In this document: one piece after another, positions 36,615 through 44,274 of the stretch
How the letters are laid out: each line of letters opens with the position of its first letter
Numbering within the stretch: the stretch's first letter is position 1
DNA from: Clostridium sp. CF012
Lineage (GTDB): Bacteria > Bacillota > Clostridia > Clostridiales > Clostridiaceae
DNA: 44,274 nt
Assembly: GCF_018861755.1 (NCBI RefSeq)
Contig: NZ_JAHLEF010000042.1
Span: 1-44,274 of the forward strand
Direction of reading: 5' to 3'
Made by a program: the position numbers and the translations under genes
The notes under the pieces: generated by a model
Database searches by the model: none
What the model saw: the letters and a program-made list of their open reading frames with translations, nothing else
Told to the model about the DNA's origin: nothing

Positions 36615-37992
36615 TTGTTAGCATTTCGTTTATAGCCTTAGCAGCTTTTTTGCCTGCTTCCATGGCCAATATAACTGTAGCAGCTCCTGAAACAGCATCT
36701 CCACCAGCATATACATTCTCTTTAGACGTTAAGCCAGTTTCATCTTCTGCAATTATACATTTCCATTTATTAATTTCTAAACCTTCTGTTGTTGAAGCAA
36801 TTAATGGATTTGGTGATGTTCCTAGAGACATTATAACTGTATCTAAATCCATTATAAATTCTGAACCACTAATTTCGATAGGTCTTCTTCTGCCTGAAGC
36901 ATCAGGCTCACCAAGTTCCATTCTTATACACTTCATACCTATAACATTTCCTTTTTCGTCCCCTAGGATTTCAACTGGATTCACAAGTAAATCCATTATA
37001 ACTCCTTCTTCTTTTGCATGATGCACTTCTTCAGCTCTTGCAGGAAGCTCTGATTCTGATCTTCTGTATACTATGTGGCCTTCTGCACCTAGTCTTACTG
37101 CTGTACGTACAGCGTCCATAGCAACGTTACCTCCACCTACAACAGCAACCTTGTTGCCTGTTCTAATAGGGGTGTGATAGCCCTCTTTATATGCTTTCAT
37201 TAAATTATTTCTAGTTAAATATTCATTAGCTGAGAATACTCCATTTAAATTTTCTCCTGGTATTCCCATGAACATTGGAAGTCCTGCACCTGATCCAATA
37301 AATACAGCAACAAAATCTTCTTCTTCCATTAACTCATTTATTGTTACAGTTCTTCCAACAATAACATTTGTTTCTATTTTAACACCTAGTTTTTTTACAT
37401 TTTCAACTTCATGTTTAACAACTGTTTCCTTTGGCAATCTAAATTCTGGGATTCCATATACCAAAACTCCGCCAGCTTCATGAAGTGCTTCAAAAATAGT
37501 TACATCATATCCATCTTTAGCAAGCTCTCCTGCACAAGTAAGTCCTGCAGGACCACTTCCTATTACAGCAACCTTCTTACCATTTTTAGGTTTCGTTTGT
37601 GAAATATCAACATTATGTACTCTTGAATAGTCACCTACAAATCTTTCAAGCTTACCTATAGCTACAGCTTCTCCCTTTATTCCAAGTATACATTTACTTT
37701 CGCATTGAGTTTCTTGCGGACATACTCTTCCACAAACAGCTGGTAATGCACTATATTTTGCTATTACTTTCACAGCCTCTTCAAATTCTCTATTCTTAAC
37801 ATGTTGAATAAACCCAGGAATATCTATGGCTACGGGACATTTAGTAACGCACTTTGGATTTTTACAGTTTAAGCATCTTGTAGCTTCTTCAACTGCTTCA
37901 TCTTCTGTATATCCTAGACATACTTCTTCAAAATTAGTTGCTCTTATTTTTGGATCTTGTTCTGATATTAGGACTCTCTTCATTCTATCCAT
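36610..37992 (-). CDS. nfnB: NfnB, NADP-linked subunit of bifurcating transhydrogenase
   Basis: Large subunit of the NADH-dependent reduced ferredoxin:NADP+ oxidoreductase. 460 residues: N-terminal two [4Fe-4S] motifs (Cys40, 43, 48, 52; and Cys87, 91, 97, 101), FAD-binding VAVIGSGPAGLTCAGELA (about 145-162) and NADP-binding VAVVGGGNVAMDAVRTAVRLG (about 283-303). The fold is the same as glutamate synthase small subunit; the adjoining NfnA gene settles the assignment, as no glutamate synthase large subunit is present. Its ATG overlaps the nfnA stop (TAATG). The 30-bp hairpin covers its stop. Confidence 0.95.
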   Translation of the reverse strand: MDRMKRVLISEQDPKIRATNFEEVCLGYTEDEAVEEATRCLNCKNPKCVTKCPVAIDIPGFIQHVKNREFEEAVKVIAKYSALPAVCGRVCPQETQCESKCILGIKGEAVAIGKLERFVGDYSRVHNVDISQTKPKNGKKVAVIGSGPAGLTCAGELAKDGYDVTIFEALHEAGGVLVYGIPEFRLPKETVVKHEVENVKKLGVKIETNVIVGRTVTINELMEEEDFVAVFIGSGAGLPMFMGIPGENLNGVFSANEYLTRNNLMKAYKEGYHTPIRTGNKVAVVGGGNVAMDAVRTAVRLGAEGHIVYRRSESELPARAEEVHHAKEEGVIMDLLVNPVEILGDEKGNVIGMKCIRMELGEPDASGRRRPIEISGSEFIMDLDTVIMSLGTSPNPLIASTTEGLEINKWKCIIAEDETGLTSKENVYAGGDAVSGAATVILAMEAGKKAAKAINEMLTK

Positions 37993-38861
37993 TATTTAAC
38001 ACCTCCCAGGCCACAGCCTGCTTTAATACCTTCATCTTTAGAAAATTCTTGCGACTTATACATTGTTTGTCTTCTCATTGCTTCTTCAAAATTAACCTTA
38101 TGGCCATCAAATTCTGGACCATCTACACAAGCAAACTTAGTTTCACCATCTACAGTAAGTCTACAAGCTCCACACATTCCTGTGCCATCTACCATAATAG
38201 GATTCATACTTACAATAGTTGTTATTCCAAGTTCTTCAGTTAATTTGCAAACAAACTTCATCATTATCATTGGTCCAATAGCAATAACTAAATCATATTT
38301 CTTTCCTTCATTTTGAACTAATTCTTTTAATTTATTCGTAACAAGTCCTTTAAATCCGTAAGAACCATCATCAGTACATGGATATACGTTTCCTGCTACA
38401 CTTTTCATTTCTTTTTCCATAATTACATATTCTTCAGCCTTTGCACCTATTATTACATCTGCCTTTACTCCTTGCTCATTTAACCATTTAACTTGAGGAT
38501 AAACTGGAGCTGTTCCTAGTCCACCAGCTATAAACACAATTTTCTTCTTCTTTAACTCTTCAATGCTTTCACTCATTAATTCTGATGCTTGTCCAAGTGG
38601 TCCTACAAAATCTAAAAATGAATCACCCACTTCATAGTTTTCCATTTCTTTTGTTGAACAGCCTATTGTTTGGACTACAATAGTAACAGTACCTCTTTTA
38701 GTATCATAGTCAGAGATTGTGAGTGGTATTCTTTCACCTTTCTCATCCATTTTTATAATTACAAATTGGCCTGGTTTTGCTGATTTAGCTACTCTCGGCG
38801 CCTCAATATCCATTAAAAATATTTGAGGTGCTAATGCTCTTTTCTCAATGATTTTATACAT
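37992..38861 (-). CDS. nfnA: NfnA, NADH-linked subunit of bifurcating transhydrogenase
   Basis: 289-residue flavoprotein subunit: an FNR-type FAD domain (PGQFVIIKMDEKGERIPLTI), an NAD domain (IAGGLGTAPVYPQVKWL) and a C-terminal [2Fe-2S] site, DGTGMCGACRLTVDGETKFAC (Asp225, Cys230, Cys233, Cys245). That ligand set with one aspartate is specific to NfnA. Together with NfnB it couples NADH and reduced ferredoxin oxidation to NADPH formation by flavin-based bifurcation. The 38862-39128 upstream region is AT-rich; start ATG follows ATGGAGGGAAAAA. Confidence 0.94.
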   Translation of the reverse strand: MYKIIEKRALAPQIFLMDIEAPRVAKSAKPGQFVIIKMDEKGERIPLTISDYDTKRGTVTIVVQTIGCSTKEMENYEVGDSFLDFVGPLGQASELMSESIEELKKKKIVFIAGGLGTAPVYPQVKWLNEQGVKADVIIGAKAEEYVIMEKEMKSVAGNVYPCTDDGSYGFKGLVTNKLKELVQNEGKKYDLVIAIGPMIMMKFVCKLTEELGITTIVSMNPIMVDGTGMCGACRLTVDGETKFACVDGPEFDGHKVNFEEAMRRQTMYKSQEFSKDEGIKAGCGLGGVK

Positions 38862-39077
38862 TTTTTTCCCTCCATGTTCATCTTATTATTTTGTCTATAT
38901 ATAGTAAGTACATTAAAACCATAATTATTATAATATATGTAATGCTAATCTAACTTCATTTTACCACAAAGATCTAAAGTCCATTGCTTCAAATACACTT
39001 TTCATATCATCTTTATTAGTAAAACGATTTCAAAGGACCTTTAACTTTTTAGTTTTTTTGCATATCTAAATTAAATA

Positions 39078-39126
39078 GACAGGCAATAAAGAGCATAGAA
39101 ATACTAATGCTATTTATTACCTGTCC
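39078..39126 (-). terminator. Hairpin after the degenerate gene
   Basis: GACAGGCAATAAA pairs imperfectly with ATTTATTACCTGTC, with GAGCAT/ATGCT further in. On the minus strand it starts directly after the stop of the degenerate gene at 39129. On the plus strand CTTTTA follows. Confidence 0.55.
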
Positions 39127-39128
39127 TT

Positions 39129-39356
39129 TTATCTGAAAGTTTCCTCAAAATACTGTGCTATTTGAGTTTCTTCTTCGATGCCCATATAAAATGAATCTCT
39201 CCAGGAACATGTCCAATTATTGTACTCTACCTGAAAGCTTCCGAGCAATTCCTAGCAAAATTTACTCATTTCTTCTTCGGTTACTCCAAAGTATATGGAA
39301 TATCTCCAACAATTATCATCCACCCATATTAAATTACATTTATAGTTTAAGTCTTT
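39129..39356 (-). pseudogene. Degenerate gene with in-frame TAG and two W/C repeats
   Basis: On the minus strand a frame of 76 codons opens after a stop at 39357 and reads to 39129 with one internal TAG (39252-39254). The text on both sides is protein-like and shows an internal repeat: WVDDNCWRYSIYFGVTEEEM and, after the stop, WTCSWRDSFYMGIEEETQI, that is W-x-C-x-W-R-x-S-(I/F)-Y-(F/M)-G-(V/I)-x-E-E. There is no start codon with a ribosome binding site. This looks like a repeat-domain gene that lost its 5' part and then took a nonsense mutation. No family recognised. A plus-strand frame across the same bases is its shadow. Confidence 0.6.
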
Positions 39357-39521
39357 CTACATCTATAGTCAACATAAACTACCTTATATCCTATTTGTTT
39401 TTTCTATAAGTAGCATAAGAATAGCATAGATTTACAATTTAAATTATCTCTTAAAATTGCAAATCTAATTTATATGTGACCCCCACTTATATAAATGGGA
39501 GGCTTTCCTTCTTAAATATCG

Positions 39522-40688
39522 TTAAAAGTTAACTTTTTCTCCTGTAAATGTGCAAGTAAATATTTTTTTCATTTCATCAACATTTATTGATCTTGGGTTA
39601 GATCCTGTACATGCATCTTTTATAGCATTTTCAGCCATAAAATCTACATTTGCTTCAAATTCTTCTTTAATTATTCCATATTCAGCTAAAGAACATGGTA
39701 TATTCATAACCTTATTTAAATCTCTTATCATATCAGTTAATGAATCTATTAATTCATCTTGCGATTTTCCACTTAAATTTAAGTTTCTTGCAATAGCCGC
39801 ATATCTATCTCCACAAGCTTTTTTGTTGAAATCTATAACATAAGGTAGGAAGATTGCATTTGCGCAGCCATGAGGAATATGTAATACAGCGCCTGTTTTA
39901 TGTGCCATACTATGAGCAATTCCTAGTAATGCGTTTGAAAATGCCATTCCAGCAAGGCATTGAGCAATGTGCATTTCATTTCTTGCCTGCTCATTTCCTT
40001 CAAAGGATTTTAATAAATTTTCTTTAATCATAGTTATAGCTTGCATTGCTAGTGGATCTGAAAAACTCGAATGAAGTCCTGCTACATAAGCTTCAATTGC
40101 ATGAGTTAATGCATCCATACCCGTATGTGCTACTAGTTTGGGAGGCATGGTTTGAGCAAGTTCAGGATCAACTATTGCTATATCCGGTGTTAAGTTGAAA
40201 TCTGCCAGTGGATATTTTATTTTTGCTTTATAGTCAGTAATTACTGAAAATGCTGTAACCTCAGTTGCCGTTCCACTAGTTGATGGTATAGCTATAAATT
40301 TAGCTTTTTGTCTTAGTTCTGGAAGACCAAAGGGTATAACAGCTTGTTCAAAAGTAAATTCTGGATATTCATAGAAAATCCACATAGCCTTTGCAGCATC
40401 TATTGGTGAACCTCCACCAATGGATATTATCCAATCCGGCTCAAATTCTCTCATTACTTTTGCACCATCCATAACTGTTTCTACTGATGGATCTGGTTCC
40501 ACTCCTGTAATATGCTTAACCTCAATACCAGCCTCTTTTAAATAGTCTTCAACCTTATCTAAGAATCCAAATTTTTTCATAGAGCTTCCACCAGTAACTA
40601 TTACTGCTTTTTTGCCCTTTATAGTTTTTAACACCTCTAATGAGTTTTCTCCAAAATAAATATCTCTTGGTAAAGTAAATCTATTCAT
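39522..40688 (-). CDS. Iron-containing alcohol dehydrogenase
   Basis: 388-residue group III (Fe-type) alcohol dehydrogenase, reducing aldehydes to alcohols (ethanol or butanol) or oxidising them. Visible: GGGSPIDAAKAM (91-102) for the dinucleotide, and the metal ligands Asp192, His196 (MDALTHAIEAY), His259 (GIAHSMAHKTG) and His273 (LHIPHGCANA). The ATG at 40688 (MNRFTLP) follows ATGGAGGGGAATAT; an earlier in-frame start at 40703 takes in that site. It is preceded by a sigma-54 promoter and by the gene of a sigma-54 activator, so it is probably switched on by that protein. NADH versus NADPH use is not decided here. Confidence 0.92.
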   Translation of the reverse strand: MNRFTLPRDIYFGENSLEVLKTIKGKKAVIVTGGSSMKKFGFLDKVEDYLKEAGIEVKHITGVEPDPSVETVMDGAKVMREFEPDWIISIGGGSPIDAAKAMWIFYEYPEFTFEQAVIPFGLPELRQKAKFIAIPSTSGTATEVTAFSVITDYKAKIKYPLADFNLTPDIAIVDPELAQTMPPKLVAHTGMDALTHAIEAYVAGLHSSFSDPLAMQAITMIKENLLKSFEGNEQARNEMHIAQCLAGMAFSNALLGIAHSMAHKTGAVLHIPHGCANAIFLPYVIDFNKKACGDRYAAIARNLNLSGKSQDELIDSLTDMIRDLNKVMNIPCSLAEYGIIKEEFEANVDFMAENAIKDACTGSNPRSINVDEMKKIFTCTFTGEKVNF

Positions 40689-40742
40689 TATATTCCCCTC
40701 CATATTTACACTTAGTATTATATGTTTTTACAATTATATACT

Positions 40743-40760
40743 TAGCAACGTTGATGCCAA
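40743..40760 (-). promoter_or_regulatory. Sigma-54 (-24/-12) promoter of the alcohol dehydrogenase
   Basis: On the minus strand TTGGCAT-CAACG-TTGCTA fits the consensus TTGGCAC-N5-TTGCW: GG and GC are separated as required (GG at -25/-24, GC at -13/-12). The only notable deviation is T for C at the seventh base. It lies 55 bases before the dehydrogenase start, with transcription predicted from about 40733. Confidence 0.85.
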
Positions 40761-40781
40761 CTTTGCTGATTTTTCGAATTG

Positions 40782-40807
40782 ATTGTTAATAATATATCAT
40801 TAACAAT
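40782..40807 (-). promoter_or_regulatory. Dyad upstream of the -24/-12 promoter
   Basis: ATTGTTAAT-N8-ATTAACAAT. The half-sites (TTGTTAA/TTAACAA) look like those of the redox repressor Rex, but the spacer between the Rex-like halves is 10 bases where Rex sites have 4. It may be a different regulator's site. Confidence 0.35.
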
Positions 40808-40874
40808 GCAATATCAACGTTCAAATAATAAAATTTAACATATTTAAGTAATTGTTTTATTATAATAAAAGTTA

Positions 40875-40928
40875 AGTGTCATGAAAATGAACAATTTTTT
40901 CAACTTAATTGTTCATTTTCATGACACT
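40875..40928 (-). terminator. 22-bp perfect hairpin between the activator and dehydrogenase genes
   Basis: AGTGTCATGAAAATGAACAATT (22 bases; arms 40875-40896 and 40907-40928) and its exact complement enclose a 10-base loop. On the minus strand CTTAACTTTTATTATA follows, so it may end the activator gene. It is also about 110 bases upstream of the -24/-12 promoter, where sigma-54 activators bind, and could hold two inverted activator sites. Confidence 0.6.
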
Positions 40929-41041
40929 GTTAGTTTTTTTAACACTTCTTTATTTTGATAGATTTGTTAATTTTTTTACACTCCTTCTTCATAATGCTAT
41001 ATTGACCTTCGTATTACATAGCAATAAATAACAAGTCAAGT

Positions 41042-42955
41042 CTATAAATGAATACAATACTTCTTAATTTTTACATATAATGTATTTCTACTTATACCAA
41101 GCACCCTTGCTATCTTAGTTATATTACCATCAAATTTTTTAATGGAAGCTATTATTGCCTTCTTTTCTAATTCCTCCAAAGAACAGATGAACTGTTCCTC
41201 ATCAGATATTTTATTCACACACTTTGTAATGCAACCTACACCCTCTTGTTTATTTTCTATATCAAAGGTAGTATTTCCATCTAAATTAACAATATTTTCT
41301 ACAAAGTTTTCAATTTCTCTAATATTCCCCGGCCAGTTATAAGTAAAAATTTTACTATATATTTCATCAGATATACTCGGAATTGGTTTTCTAAGCTTTT
41401 CCGCCTTTATACCTAAAAAGTGTTTAAATAAAATCATTATGTCCTCTTCCCGATCTCTTAAAGGCGGTAAAAAAATTGGAATAACACTAAGTCTATAATA
41501 TAAGTCACATCTAAAAGTCCCTTTATCTATCTCTCTTCTAAGCTCCTTATTGGTGGCTGCTATTATTCTAACGTCTATAGGAATATATCTGCTGCTTCCT
41601 ATTCTAGTAACACTCCCCTCTTGCAAAACTCTAAGTAAATTCACTTGCATATCAAGAGGCATTTCTCCAATCTCATCTAAGAATAAGGTTCCTCCATTTG
41701 CAAGTTCAAATTTACCTGGCATTCCCCCTCTTTTAGCTCCAGTAAAAGCGCAATCTTCATATCCAAATAATTCACTTTCTATTAAGTTTTTAGGAATAGC
41801 TCCACAATTTATTGCCACAAAGCTATTGTTTTTTCTGTTACTTGCATTGTGAATAGACTGCGCCAATACTTCTTTACCGGTTCCACTTTCACCTTCAATT
41901 AATACAGTTGAAGGGCTAGACGCGATGTTTCTAGCATTATCTATTACATTTTTTATTAAAGAACTTTCTCCTATAATGTCCCCAAATACATATCTAGCTC
42001 CCCCCCCTGTATATTTATTAACTAAATTCAAAACCCTTTGAATCTCTTTAATTGTGAGCACCATACCTATAAGATCATTTTTCTCTACCTTAATAGCATA
42101 AGCGCTTAAGGCATATCTTTCTCGTACCCCTTGCCGAATTAGCACAATTTCTTCATCATGATAATGCTTTCCCTCTTTAACTTGGTTAAATATATATTTC
42201 CAATTATCTAATATTTTTTCTATAGAATTATTCATTATCTCTTCTTTAACTATTTTTAACATAGCACATGAGGCCATATTGATATTTCTAACCACTCCAT
42301 TAATATCAATAGCTATAATTCCGTAATCCATGGAATTCATGACTGTATTCATATATGAATATGATTTGACAAGCTCATTTTGAACCTTTTCACTATTTAT
42401 CTGACTTTCTATAGATTTTACAGCAGCCACTACGAGACCTAAAGTATGAGGATGCACCAACTTGCTATTTCCAGTTAAATTTAGTGTTCCAATTATATTG
42501 GCATTTTCATCATGGATAATAGCCGCGCTGCAAGTCCATTTGTGGTATGCCGTAACAAAATGTTCTGTAGCAGATACTTGAATAGGCACATCTTCGCTTA
42601 TAGCTATTCCCATAGCATTAGTGCCTATACTTCTCTCATCCATGTACGCTCCAATTACCATATCCATATCCCTTGCCGCATCTAATATACCTTTATCGCC
42701 AATTATATTAAGAATACAACCATCTTTGTCTGTCAATATAATAAAGAATCCTGATCCTACTAAAAAATCATAAATAATCTTCATAAAAGCATCAGCTGTT
42801 CTGATTAACTCTTGATTGTTTTTTATATTTTCAACTACTTGTTGCCCTTTTAAAATTCTCTTTGATACTACTTGTTCTTTTTTTATACCATACTTTTGAG
42901 AACGTTCATGGGATTTTTTAATTATTTCTTCTCTACTTCCTTTGTTGTACGTCAT
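41042..42955 (-). CDS. Sigma-54-dependent transcriptional activator (AcoR-like)
   Basis: 637-residue enhancer-binding protein: GAF-type sensory region (about 50-190), PAS (about 205-305), AAA+ domain with Walker A EGESGTGKEVLAQSIHNAS (355-373), Walker B GGTLFLDEIGEMP, and a Fis-type helix-turn-helix (ITKIARVLGISRNTLYVKIKKY) at the end. The sigma-54 contact loop, usually G-A-F-T-G-A, is here CAFTGA (Cys402). I chose the ATG at 42955 with GGGAGTTGAGGATA; a TTG three codons earlier is too close to the site. It faces the dehydrogenase downstream on the same strand; together with the -24/-12 box this suggests direct control. Confidence 0.92.
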   Translation of the reverse strand: MTYNKGSREEIIKKSHERSQKYGIKKEQVVSKRILKGQQVVENIKNNQELIRTADAFMKIIYDFLVGSGFFIILTDKDGCILNIIGDKGILDAARDMDMVIGAYMDERSIGTNAMGIAISEDVPIQVSATEHFVTAYHKWTCSAAIIHDENANIIGTLNLTGNSKLVHPHTLGLVVAAVKSIESQINSEKVQNELVKSYSYMNTVMNSMDYGIIAIDINGVVRNINMASCAMLKIVKEEIMNNSIEKILDNWKYIFNQVKEGKHYHDEEIVLIRQGVRERYALSAYAIKVEKNDLIGMVLTIKEIQRVLNLVNKYTGGGARYVFGDIIGESSLIKNVIDNARNIASSPSTVLIEGESGTGKEVLAQSIHNASNRKNNSFVAINCGAIPKNLIESELFGYEDCAFTGAKRGGMPGKFELANGGTLFLDEIGEMPLDMQVNLLRVLQEGSVTRIGSSRYIPIDVRIIAATNKELRREIDKGTFRCDLYYRLSVIPIFLPPLRDREEDIMILFKHFLGIKAEKLRKPIPSISDEIYSKIFTYNWPGNIREIENFVENIVNLDGNTTFDIENKQEGVGCITKCVNKISDEEQFICSLEELEKKAIIASIKKFDGNITKIARVLGISRNTLYVKIKKYCIHL

Positions 42956-43048
42956 TATCCTCAACTCCCAGTTTATAACTATTAGTAACCTTATTTGAAT
43001 TATTTACTTATATTATAACATTCCCATGCTGATTATTATAAAAAAATA

Positions 43049-43083
43049 AGAGCATTATAACCCTTTATAAGTTATAATGCTCT
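43049..43083 (-). terminator. Terminator of the hbd operon
   Basis: AGAGCATTATAAC pairs with GTTATAATGCTCT; on the minus strand TTATTTTTTTATA follows. It is about 75 bases after the hbd stop and separates the crt-bcd-etf-hbd type unit from the activator gene. Confidence 0.8.
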
Positions 43084-43158
43084 CTAAATTCATTATTTAT
43101 GTTTGAATACTATGACCTATTCACTTATTACTAATGCATAAAAAACAAAAATATTTCC

Positions 43159-44007
43159 TTATCTTGAATACTCGAAGAATCCTTTTTTAGTTTTTCTTCC
43201 TAAGAACCCACCTCTAACATATTTCCTTAAAAGGCTATGAGCTCTGTATTTAGAATCTCCAGTTTCTTTATATAAAACATCCATTATAGCAAGACATACG
43301 TCTAGTCCTATAAGGTCACCTAGTGCTAGTGGTCCCATTGGGTGATTAGCTCCTAGCATCATTGCTTTATCAATATCTTCTGCTGTTGCAATACCTTCTG
43401 CAAGTATGCCTACCGCTTCGTTGACCATTGGTATTAGTATCCTATTTACCACAAAGCCTGGTGCTTCTTCAACTTGTACAGGGTCCTTTCCAATAGATAT
43501 AGCTACTTCTTTAACTGCATCGAAAGTTTCAGTGGATGTAGCCATTCCTTTAATTATTTCTACAAGCTTCATCATGGGTGCCGGATTAAAGAAATGCATT
43601 CCGATAACTTTGTCAGGTCTATTTGTAGCAGTTCCTACTTCTGTTATAGAAAGTGAAGATGTATTTGATGCTAAAATAGTTTCTGGTTTACAGATCCTGC
43701 CGAGCTCTGCGAATATTTGTTTTTTAATTTCCATATTTTCTACAGCAGCTTCAACTACTAAATCACAATCTTCTGCTAAACCCATATCAGTAGTTCCTGT
43801 AATTCTTGAAAGTATTTCTTCCATTTGATCGTTTGTGATTTTTTCTTTGCTAACTAATCTGTCTAAATTCTTTTTGATTCCAGCAAGTCCTTTATCTACA
43901 AATTCATCTTTGATATCTCTCATTATTACTTCATATCCCTTAGCTGCAAATGTTTGAACAATACCGGCTCCCATAGTTCCAGCTCCAAGTACAAAAATCT
44001 TTTCCAT
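43159..44007 (-). CDS. hbd: 3-Hydroxybutyryl-CoA dehydrogenase
   Basis: Reduces acetoacetyl-CoA to (S)-3-hydroxybutyryl-CoA in the butyrate/butanol pathway. 282 residues: Rossmann motif [21 protein letters not shown] (4-24 region), [34 protein letters not shown] (with catalytic His), [16 protein letters not shown] and [12 protein letters not shown]. The ATG at 44007 follows AGGAGTGTGTTATT; an upstream in-frame start at 44055 contains this site. It follows etfA, the canonical end of the clostridial bcs operon (crt-bcd-etfB-etfA-hbd). Confidence 0.97.
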   Translation of the reverse strand: MEKIFVLGAGTMGAGIVQTFAAKGYEVIMRDIKDEFVDKGLAGIKKNLDRLVSKEKITNDQMEEILSRITGTTDMGLAEDCDLVVEAAVENMEIKKQIFAELGRICKPETILASNTSSLSITEVGTATNRPDKVIGMHFFNPAPMMKLVEIIKGMATSTETFDAVKEVAISIGKDPVQVEEAPGFVVNRILIPMVNEAVGILAEGIATAEDIDKAMMLGANHPMGPLALGDLIGLDVCLAIMDVLYKETGDSKYRAHSLLRKYVRGGFLGRKTKKGFFEYSR

Positions 44008-44067
44008 AATAACACACTCCTCGAATTTTATCTTATTTAAAAATAAAAGTAGCAACTATTTTTAAAA

Positions 44068-44103
44068 CTTACTCTAATACTAAATTTCAGCATTAGAGCA
44101 AGT
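44068..44103 (-). terminator. Hairpin between etfA and hbd
   Basis: CTTGCTCTAAT pairs with ATTAGAGTAAG on the minus strand and is followed by TTTTAAAAATAG. It may be a partial terminator that lowers hbd relative to the upstream genes, or a processing site. Confidence 0.6.
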
Positions 44104-44132
44104 TCACTTAATTAAAACTATTTAAAATTGAA

Positions 44133-44274
44133 TTATTTATCTTCATTTAATGCATTGATTTGGGCTATCATTTCTGGAAGAACTTTTGTGTAATCTCCAG
44201 CTATTGCAATATCTGCAACCTTCATGATAGGTGCTGTTGCATCTTTATTTATAGCTATTATAAAATCAGATTCT
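44133..44274 (-). CDS. etfA: Electron transfer flavoprotein alpha subunit (C-terminus, partial)
   Basis: The last 46 codons of a gene that runs off the window. The reading is ESDFIIAINKDATAPIMKV, then ADIAIAGDYTKVLPEMIAQ and INALNEDK. The phrase A-I-N-x-D-x-x-A-P-I-x-x-x-A-D is the conserved C-terminal FAD-binding signature of EtfA. EtfAB transfers electrons to butyryl-CoA dehydrogenase and ferredoxin. Placement before hbd supports this. Confidence 0.93.
   Translation of the reverse strand, partial: ESDFIIAINKDATAPIMKVADIAIAGDYTKVLPEMIAQINALNEDK

Noticed and set aside
36610-37992. Glutamate synthase small subunit (gltD)
   Set aside because: No gltB in the window; the preceding gene has the NfnA-specific Asp plus three Cys cluster set, so NfnAB is the better call.
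39155-39409. Plus-strand reading frame of 84 codons
   Set aside because: It is antisense to the degenerate W/C repeat gene, has no ribosome binding site and no protein-like pattern.
40783-40806. Rex binding site TTGTTAA...TTAACAA before the alcohol dehydrogenase
   Set aside because: The spacer is 10 bases; Rex operators have 4. A similar near match upstream of gap (36380-36400) also fails on spacing.

Overview
The window is chromosomal DNA from a low-GC, endospore-forming, butyrate-type anaerobe, almost certainly Clostridium sensu stricto or a close relative. The evidence is AT-rich sequence with strong AGGAGG-type ribosome binding sites, a butyryl-CoA pathway end (etfA, hbd), an electron-bifurcating NfnAB pair, a LysM/GH18 spore-cortex enzyme, Spo0E-like phosphatases, a clostridial agr system, a CIRCE-controlled groESL and a tmRNA with the tag ANDNLALAA. 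I do not assign a species. Most genes are on the minus strand.

Layout. (1) Positions 1-6200 are an accessory patch of small genes and wreckage: a MarR remnant, a possible transposase tail, a 114-codon gene followed in frame by 25 more sense codons after a TAA stop, a 31-residue membrane peptide, two Spo0E-like genes, and an agr operon in the unusual order agrD-agrC-agrB with no agrA. Its AgrD has serine where the ring-forming cysteine is expected. A GNAT acetyltransferase tail lies near 5.8 kb. (2) 6.3-11 kb is RNA metabolism: ssrA (tmRNA), smpB, rnr and an RsuA-type pseudouridine synthase. (3) 11.1-15.1 kb holds a seven-repeat triple-tyrosine protein, then an IscB nuclease with its upstream omega-RNA, inserted in phase into a small gene whose two halves are still readable. 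(4) 15.2-19.4 kb: yaiI-pgi, a divergent spore GH18 enzyme and a DUF1697 protein. (5) 19.5-25.9 kb: a two-component system, ABC transporter and two exported or anchored proteins. (6) 26.1-32 kb: guaB-guaA behind a guanine riboswitch, and groES-groEL behind CIRCE. (7) 32.1-36.3 kb: two membrane proteins, an OGG1-type glycosylase, a C_GCAxxG_C_C protein and a GAPDH with an NADP-type cofactor signature. (8) 36.6-44.3 kb: nfnAB, a degenerate gene, a sigma-54-controlled iron alcohol dehydrogenase with its AcoR-like activator next door, hbd and the end of etfA.

The last ten kilobases look like a fermentative redox module: NADP-type GAPDH, NfnAB (NADH + reduced ferredoxin to NADPH), an iron alcohol dehydrogenase and the hydroxybutyryl-CoA branch. 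Within it I can see a good -24/-12 promoter (TTGGCAT-N5-TTGCT) upstream of the dehydrogenase, beside a sigma-54 activator whose GAFTGA loop reads CAFTGA.

The points most worth following are the serine-type AgrD with agr genes flanked by Spo0E-like genes, the IscB element whose guide comes from the gene it splits, and the CAFTGA activator with its predicted target. Function calls are from reading motifs by eye; no database search was run.
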